A stretch of 64,000 bases of DNA from Shewanella sp. Isolate13 (GTDB taxonomy: Bacteria; Pseudomonadota; Gammaproteobacteria; Enterobacterales; Shewanellaceae), in the NCBI RefSeq assembly GCF_022398325.1, contig NZ_JAKEVD010000005.1:1-64000 (forward strand), written 5' to 3'. The notes under the pieces were generated by a model. That model did not search any database. It saw nothing but the letters and a program-made list of their open reading frames with translations, and was not told the DNA's origin. Made by a program: the position numbers and the translations under genes. Shown piece after piece: positions 1-7,996 of this stretch (within the stretch, counting starts at the first letter, position 1; each line of letters opens with the position of its first letter).

Positions 1-38
1 ATGTAATAGGTAAGAAGTCATTGTAAAAAGGAAAACCT

Positions 39-395
39 ATGAAAATAAATCTTTCTGGTCACCACGTTGATGTTACAGACGTAGTAAGACAGCATGTCCA
101 AGAGAAGTTTTCGAAGATAGAGAGTCATTTTCCAACCCTGATCGCCCTAGATATTATTATTTCTAAAGAGCATGGCGAATTCCAGGTTGAAATCAGAACC
201 AATTATGAAGGAAGTCGAATTTCCGCGTCAGGTAACGATCCCGTTATGTATCCAGCGATTACCAACGCAGCTAAAAAACTCGATGCGGCACTAAAGCATC
301 GTAAAGGTCAACTTAAGGCTGACTTACACGCCAAGCCTGTTGTGACGACACCAGAGATTGCACATGAGAAAGTTCAAGAGATGAACTTAGTCTAA
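39..395 (+). CDS. raiA: Ribosome hibernation factor RaiA/HPF (short type)
   Basis: Small ribosome-associated protein of the RaiA/HPF family (118 aa) that binds the 30S decoding region and inactivates or stores ribosomes in stationary phase or stress. The N-terminal half has the typical beta-alpha-beta pattern beginning MKINLSGHHVDVTDVVR and the conserved YPAITNAAKKLDAALKHRK segment that contacts 16S rRNA. The C-terminal tail of about 20 residues makes it closer in length to RaiA (YfiA) than to the 95-aa HPF; long-HPF dimerisation domain is absent. A clear AAAAGGA ribosome site precedes the ATG. A strong terminator follows, shared with the convergent kefB. Whether to call it RaiA or HPF is uncertain; family membership is not. 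Confidence 0.9.
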   Translation: MKINLSGHHVDVTDVVRQHVQEKFSKIESHFPTLIALDIIISKEHGEFQVEIRTNYEGSRISASGNDPVMYPAITNAAKKLDAALKHRKGQLKADLHAKPVVTTPEIAHEKVQEMNLV

Positions 396-432
396 TCTCT
401 AAAGATAAGATTTTTGTTACTCGACAATAGAT

Positions 433-470
433 AAAAGCCCTCGTTACTAAGCGGTAACGAGGGCTTTTTT
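433..470. terminator. Bidirectional intrinsic terminator between raiA and kefB
   Basis: A 15-bp perfect stem (AAAAGCCCTCGTTAC at 433-447 pairing with 454-468) closes a 6-nt loop and has T runs on both sides, so it can end the converging raiA and kefB transcripts. Confidence 0.9.
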
Positions 471-478
471 ATCTATGG

Positions 479-2407
479 CTAATCGCTTTCTGCCTTGGAA
501 AACTCGGTATGATTTTCCTTAGGAGGAGGGGTCCAACTCCGCTCCGCCTTCGAGTAGCTACGATATCGCTCATCCTTCATCGCTGCACTCAGGGTTTCTT
601 CAAGCTGAATAAACATATCACGGTAATGTACTAGGTACTTATCGTCTTCGGTAAACTGCTTCCATGCTTCATATAGGGTATCTTTATGGGTCGTTTCCGT
701 TTCATAAAAGGTTGCCCGCTGCTGCTCGGCCTTGAACGGATGCACACCTAACCTTATCAGCGCATGCTTTCCTAGATTGAGCGCCGAATGGAAGGTCTCA
801 CTCACCATAAAATCAGCCCCTGCATTACGTAGGCGATAAAGGTGTCTTCGGTCAAATGCCCGTGCCATCACAATCACATGGGGGTAGGTATGCTTGATAT
901 ATTCGACTAAGGCTACGGCGCGCTCTGGGTTATCGATCGCCACGACTAACATCTTAGCCTGCTCAATACCTGCAGTATGGAGCAGGTCGGGCTGGGTGGC
1001 ATCGCCGTAATAGCTCTTGGTGTTAATTTTCCTAAGGTTTTCGACCTGCTGAACTTCGTGGTCGAGTACTACAGTTTTCACACCATTGGTTACTAACAGA
1101 CGATTGACTATCTGGCCAAAACGGCCGACACCGGCAATAATTACCGTACCTTTTTCATCGATATCATCGGGTTCGCGAGTATTTTCTGTTTTTTCATATC
1201 GAGGCAGAATGACCTTATCAAACAGGATAAATAATCCAGGAGTGAGGAACATAGAGATGGCGACAACCAGTGACAGCAATTGCGCGAGTTCATTGGTGAT
1301 AACATGGTTTTGCACTGTATAGCTAAGTAGCACGAAGCCGAATTCACCGGCTTGCGCTAGGCTCAAGGCAAATAGCCAGCGGTCGCTCCCCCTGATCTTA
1401 AATATAAAGGCCAGTGCCAGTAAAACTAAGGCTTTGATCAGAATAACCCCAAAGGTCATTGCCATTACAGGACCGATGTTGCTGATGAGCACATCAAAGT
1501 TTATGCCAGCGCCTACAGTGATAAAAAATAGCCCGAGTAATAACCCCTTGAATGGTTCGATATTGGACTCAAGTTCATGCCTAAACTCACTGTTAGCCAG
1601 TACAACACCGGCTAGGAAGGTGCCTAGTGCGGGAGACAGACCGACAAGACTCATAAGTGCTGCAATGCCGATAACCAGCATGAGTGCCGTTGCGGTAAAG
1701 ATCTCTCTCAGCCCCGAGCTGGCAACATAGCGAAATAGTGGACGACTCAAGTAGTGGCCGCCAACCACAACGCTGGCAATCGCCATCAAGACCACAATAC
1801 CGTAAGCCCAGCCCGGTAGCCCCGCCACTAACGACAGCTCTTCATGGTGCTCGGCTGCACTGCTCGCAACAGATTGTGCTTTTTCAACTAATTCAGGCAG
1901 AGCCAGCAAAGGGATAAATGCCAGCATAGGGATGACGGCGATATCTTGAAACAGCAGCACAGAGAAGGCGTTTTTTCCTCCCTCTGTCTTGGTTAAGTTT
2001 TTCTCATTAAAGGTCTGCAGTACGATAGCGGTCGATGATAGCGAAAAAATCATCCCTACAGTTAAGGCAATGGTCCAGCCGTAGTCGAAACTTAGGGCGA
2101 TGCCCATCACGACTAAGGTAGATAGCCCCACCTGCAGGCCGCCTAAACCGATAAGCTTATTACGCATATCCCACAGCATTCTAGGTTCTAACTCGAGGCC
2201 TACTAGGAATAGCATCATAACCACACCAAACTCGGCAAAGTGCTGCAAGGTGTTGGTTTCAGCGCCCACCAGCCCAATAATAGGCCCTATCACAACCCCT
2301 GCCATTAAGTAGCCCAGTACTGAGCCCAGACCGAGTCTTTTGGCGATGGGCACAGCGATAACGGCAGCGCATAAATAGATAAAAGCTTGAATAAAGTAAG
2401 CTGTCAT
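479..2407 (-). CDS. kefB: Glutathione-regulated K+/H+ efflux antiporter KefB-type
   Basis: CPA2-family potassium/proton antiporter (642 aa) in the inner membrane; in E. coli it is held closed by glutathione and opened by electrophile adducts, acidifying the cytoplasm. About 12 hydrophobic segments occupy residues 1-400, including the LAQAGEFGFVLL signature of the Kef pore region. A cytosolic Rossmann RCK/TrkA-N domain follows near residue 420 (GVGRFGQIVNRLL then VVLD for nucleotide binding). The gene starts 2 nt after kefG stops, so the two are one operon, as in enterobacteria. The C-terminal tail (DDKYLVHYRDMFIQLEE) resembles KefB/KefC tails. KefC is the alternative, but pairing with KefG rather than KefF favours KefB. 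Confidence 0.88.
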   Translation of the reverse strand: MTAYFIQAFIYLCAAVIAVPIAKRLGLGSVLGYLMAGVVIGPIIGLVGAETNTLQHFAEFGVVMMLFLVGLELEPRMLWDMRNKLIGLGGLQVGLSTLVVMGIALSFDYGWTIALTVGMIFSLSSTAIVLQTFNEKNLTKTEGGKNAFSVLLFQDIAVIPMLAFIPLLALPELVEKAQSVASSAAEHHEELSLVAGLPGWAYGIVVLMAIASVVVGGHYLSRPLFRYVASSGLREIFTATALMLVIGIAALMSLVGLSPALGTFLAGVVLANSEFRHELESNIEPFKGLLLGLFFITVGAGINFDVLISNIGPVMAMTFGVILIKALVLLALAFIFKIRGSDRWLFALSLAQAGEFGFVLLSYTVQNHVITNELAQLLSLVVAISMFLTPGLFILFDKVILPRYEKTENTREPDDIDEKGTVIIAGVGRFGQIVNRLLVTNGVKTVVLDHEVQQVENLRKINTKSYYGDATQPDLLHTAGIEQAKMLVVAIDNPERAVALVEYIKHTYPHVIVMARAFDRRHLYRLRNAGADFMVSETFHSALNLGKHALIRLGVHPFKAEQQRATFYETETTHKDTLYEAWKQFTEDDKYLVHYRDMFIQLEETLSAAMKDERYRSYSKAERSWTPPPKENHTEFSKAESD

Positions 2408-2409
2408 GA

Positions 2410-3030
2410 TTAGTGCTCCCGGATCAACAGGTCGAGGTGACCATTGAGTTTTTCGAGCGATTGCGCCTGTTCGATATCAAACCTGTCCTCACTGAGTGCT
2501 CGGAGTGTTCTCACCCACTTTTGAACATGAGTATCCACACGGTTTTCCTCGGAGGCGCTTCGGGCGCAGAACAGAGCGAACGGTGCTAAGAAGGTCATGC
2601 CTGTTAAGTTGGCCATCTGCTCAAGGGGGCGAAGTAACTCCCTCAAGGTGAAATGGTTATAGCCTTCCTCGCAGTATGCTGACTCACTGCCTCCGGCACT
2701 AAGAGCGCACAGAAAGGTCTTGCCGCACAGGGTTTTACCCTTAGCTCCATAGGCGAAGTTGTACTCTAATACCAGATCTTGCCACTCTTTTAAAATAGCT
2801 GGAGTGGAGTACCAATACAGTGGAAACATAAAGACCACGATGTCGTGGTCTCTGAGTCTTTGTTGCTCTTTGTCTATGTTGATCCTAAATGTGGGATATT
2901 CCCCATAGAGATCAACTGCGGTCACATTTGGCTGTAATTGGGTCGCTTTAAAGAGTGGAGTATTAATTTCGGATCGTTCTTGGGAGGGATGTGCATAGAG
3001 CACGAGGATTTTCTTTGCAGCGAGTGTCAT
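2410..3030 (-). CDS. kefG: KefG-type NAD(P)H oxidoreductase, KefB ancillary subunit
   Basis: Flavodoxin-fold quinone reductase-like protein (206 aa) of the KefF/KefG/MdaB group. The N-terminal strand and FMN-binding loop VLYAHPSQERSEIN, the FPLYWYSTPAILKEWQD segment and the LCALSAGGSESAY segment are typical. In enterobacteria KefG binds and is needed for full KefB activity. It is the first gene of a kefG-kefB operon with a 2-nt gap to kefB. No transmembrane helix; expected at the cytoplasmic face of the membrane bound to KefB. Confidence 0.85.
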   Translation of the reverse strand: MTLAAKKILVLYAHPSQERSEINTPLFKATQLQPNVTAVDLYGEYPTFRINIDKEQQRLRDHDIVVFMFPLYWYSTPAILKEWQDLVLEYNFAYGAKGKTLCGKTFLCALSAGGSESAYCEEGYNHFTLRELLRPLEQMANLTGMTFLAPFALFCARSASEENRVDTHVQKWVRTLRALSEDRFDIEQAQSLEKLNGHLDLLIREH

Positions 3031-3343
3031 TTTTTATCCAGCCAGTTGACATTACAGATTACTATTTAATCTAGCATAGACAGCAAGATACGCTAACTGT
3101 TTTTAGGCATTTAGATGGCTTAGTTTTCCGTTGGCGATAGCCTTATATAAACGACTCGAGTTTGGGTTTATCAGGTGGCAATGTCATGGGGGAACTCGCT
3201 CGGTCTAATGTCAAACTGGCGTGATTGTCTGTACCTAGTGCCACTAGAAGTATGTTGCTTGGTGAGCCGTCTACTCCAAAAGATATAGTTTTAAAACAGC
3301 CAGATAGCTACATGGGTCACAGAAGCTATAATCTAAAGCGATA

Positions 3344-3357
3344 GTGATTGTTATCAC
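3344..3357. promoter_or_regulatory. CRP/FNR-like palindrome upstream of nnrS-nrfA
   Basis: The perfect palindrome GTGAT-TGTT-ATCAC lies 69 bp upstream of the nnrS ATG. It matches both the FNR consensus (TTGAT-N4-ATCAA, 8 of 10) and the CRP core GTGA-N6-TCAC, which suits genes of anaerobic nitrite respiration. It also overlaps a possible upstream TTG start of the nnrS frame, which argues that translation starts downstream. Within the 395-bp divergent kefG/nnrS spacer (3031-3425) nothing else was recognised. Confidence 0.55.
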
Positions 3358-3425
3358 GAATAGGCGCGGATACACTGACGATTAAATTAAAGTGGTATTT
3401 GAAATGCTTGTTTGTAAGGTGGACT

Positions 3426-4637
3426 ATGCTGAATATTGATGATCCAAAAGCGACGGAAAAAATTCCGGCTATCTTGCGCTTGGGGTTTAGACCTTTTTTC
3501 TTAGGCGGCGCAAGTGTTGCAATGCTATTCGTGCCGCTATGGTTACTGACCTGGTTCTATCCCCAATACAGTTTATTCCAGACGGACTTTTGGGTAAAAG
3601 TCGTTCCCCTGTGGTGGCATCCCCATGAGATGTTGTTTGGCTTTGCATTGGCAATCGTATGTGGCTTTTTGCTGACAGCGGTTCAAAACTGGACGAATCA
3701 ACCAGGTATGAAAGGCTGGGCTTTGGCGCTGACGTTCGCTTGCTGGTTATTGGCAAGGTTGACTCTATTGCTGCCAGTGTCGATTCCATTGTGGCTACCG
3801 GCGCTGCTGGATTCGCTGTTTTTAGGTTTGACCGCGATTAAACTTTGGCGAAGTATCTATAAGGTTAAACAGTGGCACAATATCGGCTTTCCTATCATGC
3901 TGCTGGTGGCGATGATGATTAACCTTTTAAGCTACTACGCTTTGAGTGAGAGAGATTTTTCACTGAGCCAGCAAATTTGGCAATCGATGCTGTGGTGGTT
4001 AGGGCTACTGATCACTATCGTCGGTGGGCGCGTAATTCCCTTCTTTACAGCAATTCGCATCAAAGAGACGAAACCTGAGCCTATCGCTCTGCTTGATAAC
4101 AGCTTAATCATTATTATGGTGGCTTTAGTTGTGCAGGCGATTAGTCAGGTGATGCCCAAAGAGGTGGAGCAAGCGTTACTATACGCCGCAGGTGGATTAC
4201 ACTTGTTACGCTGGTCACGATGGAATCCCCATAAGACACTGAAAGAGCCGATGCTTTGGTCGCTGCAAGTCTCATATTTGCTGTTACCAATAACATTATT
4301 AGCCATGGCTTGGCGTATTGATGACACTATGGCCTATCGTCACCTATTGCATCTGTTTGCCATTGGCTCGTTAGCTGGGATATGTCTGTCCATGATCTCC
4401 AGAGTCTCCTTAGGCCACACCAGTCGCAATATCTACGAAGGTCCTAATATGGTGTTAGCCTTCGCTTGCTTGCCAATCGCGGCAATATTACGTGCTGTTA
4501 TGCCGATAGTCGCACCTGCCGAGTACCAGTTATGGTTATGGCTTGCGGGAGGTTTTTGGTCATTAGCCTTTGCGATGTTTGTATTTAATTACGCCTCGAT
4601 ACTCTCTAAACCGCGTATCGACGGCCGACCAGGATAG
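3426..4637 (+). CDS. nnrS: NnrS family haem-copper membrane protein
   Basis: Integral inner-membrane protein of the NnrS family (403 aa from this start), associated with nitric oxide and nitrosative stress protection in denitrifying and ammonifying bacteria. About 12 hydrophobic segments; the WHPHE motif at residues 64-68 and further conserved histidines are typical haem/copper ligands of the family. The ATG at 3426 has AAGG six bases upstream; the reading frame is open further upstream but runs through a probable CRP/FNR site, so the shorter start is preferred. It lies 74 bp upstream of nrfA on the same strand, suggesting a joint nitrite/NO detoxification unit. Confidence 0.85.
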   Translation: MLNIDDPKATEKIPAILRLGFRPFFLGGASVAMLFVPLWLLTWFYPQYSLFQTDFWVKVVPLWWHPHEMLFGFALAIVCGFLLTAVQNWTNQPGMKGWALALTFACWLLARLTLLLPVSIPLWLPALLDSLFLGLTAIKLWRSIYKVKQWHNIGFPIMLLVAMMINLLSYYALSERDFSLSQQIWQSMLWWLGLLITIVGGRVIPFFTAIRIKETKPEPIALLDNSLIIIMVALVVQAISQVMPKEVEQALLYAAGGLHLLRWSRWNPHKTLKEPMLWSLQVSYLLLPITLLAMAWRIDDTMAYRHLLHLFAIGSLAGICLSMISRVSLGHTSRNIYEGPNMVLAFACLPIAAILRAVMPIVAPAEYQLWLWLAGGFWSLAFAMFVFNYASILSKPRIDGRPG

Positions 4638-4711
4638 GTTTCATTCTTAAAAGAAAACTGATTGAAAATAGAGAAGAGTTCAGTAAAAACATAAGGTTGA
4701 TAGAAAAACAA

Positions 4712-6121
4712 ATGACAGTAAAAAATCTGATAAAAATTGCCGGGTCGATATCTTTAGCCTTGCTAATGCCGATAACGAGTGTGCTGGCAGAGGAAAATGC
4801 CAATGCACAGACTGCAGGCGCAAAAGAGCAGCAGCAACGCGACAAGGCACTAAGGGCTAAGTTTCCAGTGCAGTATGAGAGCTGGCAGGAGACCTCAGAG
4901 CAAACTGAGCGTGAAGATATGCTTGCGAGCTACCCCGCAGCCATTATTTTATGGGCAGGCTCGTCATTTGCTAAAGAATATAACAGCCCACGAGGCCATC
5001 ATTTTGCCGTTGCGGATGTGACTCATACGCTGCGTACAGGCGTGCCGCCAGCTGCCGGAGAGAAGGGCTTGTCGGCCAGTTGCTGGACCTGTAAGACACC
5101 CGATGCCCCAAGGCTGATGAAAGAGCTAGGTGTGGAGGGCTTCTCGGCCAAGAACTTTACCGACCTAGGGACAGAGATAAACAGTGTCGTGTACTGCACC
5201 GACTGTCATGTGGATGGTAAGGCTGAGCTGGCGTTACCCCGTCCTCACGCCCAAGATGCGATGGCCAAAGTGCACCTGCCTTTCGATAAGCAAGATGCGA
5301 ATATGCAAGGCGCGCAGGTTTGTGGTCAGTGCCATGTGACTTACTACTTCCAGCCGGAACGCAGTGACAAGGTCAATATCCCCTGGATCTTTGGTAACAA
5401 TGTTGACGATATTGAGAAGTACTATGATACTCGTCGCTTCTATGAGTGGATCCATCCCATCTCTAAAACCCCCATCCTCAAGGCCCGTCATCCAGAGTTT
5501 GAGCACTGGGTGAGAAGTGAACATGCTGAGGCCGGGGTGACCTGTATTACCTGCCATATGCCTGAAGAGACAGACGCAAGTGGCAATACCTTTACCAGCC
5601 ACAAGGTGAGTAAGGCGCTGGATCATTTCGACTCGGTTTGCCAAAACTGCCATAAGAGTGAAAAAACCATTATCAAGTCTCTTGAAAACAGTAAGGCGAC
5701 AATTGACGCTAAGGCGCGAGAAGTAGAAGAGCTATTAGTTAAAGCCCATTACGAGGCTGCAGCGGCGTGGGAGGCGGGAGCAACTTGGCCGTTGATGAAC
5801 GATGCTATAATGGCGATTCGTCACTCGCAATGGCGCTGGGATTTTGCCATGGCGTCCCATGGTTTATATGCCCATAACCCAAAAGAGGGGAACGCGCTGC
5901 TCGATATGTCGATCAAGCAGGTCAACTATGCCCGTGAATCGCTAGCCGAAATTTTGAAGATGTTCGCTGTGACTAAGGTAGATTACCCTGACATTAGCAG
6001 CAAAGAGTCGGCTCAAACCGCTGTGGGAATTAAGCTTGATAAGTTAACCGAGCAGAAGCAGCAGTTTATTAAGCAAGAGGTCGATAAAAACTGGTCAGAA
6101 GTGACTCGTTACGGTTACTAA
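4712..6121 (+). CDS. nrfA: Pentahaem cytochrome c552 nitrite reductase NrfA
   Basis: Periplasmic ammonia-forming nitrite reductase (469 aa), reducing nitrite to ammonium with six electrons. A Sec signal peptide covers about residues 1-26. The catalytic haem motif CWTCK at 124-128 has the lysine ligand characteristic of NrfA, and four ordinary CxxCH motifs occur at 162, 204, 278 and 310. The TTG at 4697 sits directly against AAGG and is in frame, but gives a less typical signal peptide; the ATG is preferred with moderate certainty. The maturation genes for the lysine-ligated haem (nrfEFG or ccmI type) are not in this window. A strong terminator follows. Confidence 0.95.
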   Translation: MTVKNLIKIAGSISLALLMPITSVLAEENANAQTAGAKEQQQRDKALRAKFPVQYESWQETSEQTEREDMLASYPAAIILWAGSSFAKEYNSPRGHHFAVADVTHTLRTGVPPAAGEKGLSASCWTCKTPDAPRLMKELGVEGFSAKNFTDLGTEINSVVYCTDCHVDGKAELALPRPHAQDAMAKVHLPFDKQDANMQGAQVCGQCHVTYYFQPERSDKVNIPWIFGNNVDDIEKYYDTRRFYEWIHPISKTPILKARHPEFEHWVRSEHAEAGVTCITCHMPEETDASGNTFTSHKVSKALDHFDSVCQNCHKSEKTIIKSLENSKATIDAKAREVEELLVKAHYEAAAAWEAGATWPLMNDAIMAIRHSQWRWDFAMASHGLYAHNPKEGNALLDMSIKQVNYARESLAEILKMFAVTKVDYPDISSKESAQTAVGIKLDKLTEQKQQFIKQEVDKNWSEVTRYGY

Positions 6122-6142
6122 CCGCTTGTATTGTGATTGAAT

Positions 6143-6170
6143 AAAAGGCTCTCTTTTGAGCCTTTTTTAT
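6143..6170 (+). terminator. nrfA terminator
   Basis: Stem AAAAGGCTC (6143-6151) with GAGCCTTTT (6158-6166), 6-nt loop, followed by further T residues, 22 bp after the nrfA stop. Confidence 0.85.
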
Positions 6171-6314
6171 TGGCGCTTGTGTTTAGGTGACAGCGTTCAT
6201 GCAAGCTGATAACCTTTTTTCAATGGATAGTATTTGCTCAATATCTTTTGATGCTAAGGTAGCTGATACAAGTTTGAAATCGCATTTACCATTATCTAAA
6301 AACAGGGATTGATT

Positions 6315-6803
6315 ATGTGTAATAGGGTGGCGTGGCTATTATCGCTATTTGTAGCAACAATGGTGTTTTCAAACTTTAGTTTTGCATTAGCAGGCTTAAG
6401 TGAAGTTCAGCTTAAACAGAAGGGATTGGATTTTGTCGAGGCGAAGAACGCTAGGCAGAGGCTCGATAGCGGGGTTGAGGATATCGACCGTTACCTTAGC
6501 TTGTTATCAGAGAGCTTTATCGATGAGTATGTCCATTATAAGGTGACTTTCTCTGCCGATAAAGCCAAGTTACGCGCCCGCCTAATTGAGAAAATGAAAC
6601 AGCAAACCTTAGAGAATCAAGTGCAGATCCAACAGATGATGGTCGGCCCAAACGTTGTAGTTCTCAAGCTGGTAGAAAAAGGCAAAATTAAACCCACAGG
6701 CCAGAGCCAGACACTGGATATTGAACGCCTCAGTGTGATTAGCCTAGAGTTTGATAAGCATGGGCTTATCACTCATATCCGTCGTCATGGTGAGTCGCTG
6801 TGA
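6315..6803 (+). CDS. Secreted NTF2/SnoaL-like hypothetical protein
   Basis: Hypothetical exported protein (162 aa). Residues 1-27 form a signal peptide (hydrophobic core then FALA cleavage region). The mature part alternates helices and strands in a way that suggests a small SnoaL/NTF2-like cone fold: an N-terminal helix pair ending SESFIDEYVHYKVTF and a C-terminal strand pair. No catalytic motif can be pointed out. The ATG at 6315 is preceded by CAGGGA at good spacing. It stands alone between the nrfA terminator and an araC-type gene; expression and role are unknown. Confidence 0.6.
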   Translation: MCNRVAWLLSLFVATMVFSNFSFALAGLSEVQLKQKGLDFVEAKNARQRLDSGVEDIDRYLSLLSESFIDEYVHYKVTFSADKAKLRARLIEKMKQQTLENQVQIQQMMVGPNVVVLKLVEKGKIKPTGQSQTLDIERLSVISLEFDKHGLITHIRRHGESL

Positions 6804-6836
6804 TCTTAGTTTTTTTACCCGTTAATTATTTCATCG

Positions 6837-7874
6837 TTGGACGTTAGTTTGGACTCGGATACCTTGAACTCAGCTAGCTACACCACGATTGCGGCTTGGT
6901 CTCTGGCAATTGCTAGAGCATTAAGTGTTAGCAATATCGAGCCTAAGGCATTATTTGAGCGAGTTGGGTTAGATCTTGGTGCATTGGAAGCGCTGCCGAG
7001 TGGTCGTGTTGAAATCCATAAGATGACTCGACTTTGGCAAGCAGCCGAGCAGGCGTCTGCATCGGATGCGTTTGGGTTAACCGTTGGCCAGTATGCTTTC
7101 CCTATGCACTTTCACTCATTAGGCAGGCTCATGATGAGCTGTGATTCATTAGCGCAAGCCTTCGAAGCACTCCCCGAATATTCAGCCCTCGTGAGTAATA
7201 GCGGTCAGATCCGCCTACAACGTACACCTCAGTGGCTTGGATTTACCATTAGCCCCCTAAACGGGGTTGAGATCAGCGAGCTCGCTATCGATGCGTTCTT
7301 TAGTAGCTTGATGCAGCAGGGGAAGCAGATGGTAGGTCATGGACACTTTGTGCGTAAGGTAGAGTTAATGCGTAGCGAGCCTAAATCGCTTCAGCCATGG
7401 CAAGACTGCTTCGGTTGTCCTGTGGTAATTAATGCCGTGGATAACTGTATGTGGATGGATAGAAGTGTTCTGGAGCAGACGTCACTGACCAAAGATCCGC
7501 AATTGGCCGAGTCTAATGAATTGGCTGTTCGTCAATACCTGCATAATATGCAGGCATTGAGTTGGCGCCAGAAAACCAGTCAAGGGATCCACGCAAGCTT
7601 ACTTAATCAAGAGCCTACAGCAGCTAAAATAGCCCAGATGTACAATATTAGCGAACGTAGCTTAGGCCGCTATTTGCAGCTGGAAGGAACGGGCTTTAGA
7701 GAGTTGCTTAAACTCAAACGCCAAGAGTTAGCGCATCATTACCTCATTAACACCGATATGCCCATTAGCTTACTGTCCGACACTTTAGGCTATAGCAGTG
7801 TGAGTAACTTTACCCGATCATTCAAATCTTGGCGGGGGATGAGTCCCTCGCAATATCGACAGGTAGCAGATTAA
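6837..7874 (+). CDS. AraC family transcriptional regulator (OruR/ArgR-like N-terminal domain)
   Basis: AraC-type activator (about 345 aa). Residues 15-200 match the long 'arabinose-binding-like' N-terminal domain found in OruR/OxyR-like AraC proteins; residues 255-340 form the double helix-turn-helix, with the diagnostic end LSDTLGYSSVSNFTRSFKSW then GMSPSQYR. The only available start is TTG at 6837 or one a few codons inside; no good ribosome site is visible. It lies 122 bp upstream of, and codirectional with, the alkyl sulfatase gene, so control of that gene is the natural guess. Confidence 0.8.
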   Translation: MDVSLDSDTLNSASYTTIAAWSLAIARALSVSNIEPKALFERVGLDLGALEALPSGRVEIHKMTRLWQAAEQASASDAFGLTVGQYAFPMHFHSLGRLMMSCDSLAQAFEALPEYSALVSNSGQIRLQRTPQWLGFTISPLNGVEISELAIDAFFSSLMQQGKQMVGHGHFVRKVELMRSEPKSLQPWQDCFGCPVVINAVDNCMWMDRSVLEQTSLTKDPQLAESNELAVRQYLHNMQALSWRQKTSQGIHASLLNQEPTAAKIAQMYNISERSLGRYLQLEGTGFRELLKLKRQELAHHYLINTDMPISLLSDTLGYSSVSNFTRSFKSWRGMSPSQYRQVAD

Positions 7875-7996
7875 TCGGCTTAGTTACACTCGGTTCAGTT
7901 TTGCCTCTAACAATTGATTTGGCGAAAAATGATAACCATGATGTTGTCGGTATGTAATAGGTTGGTTTGTAGTTTTTAACAACCGAGCCTTTACCT

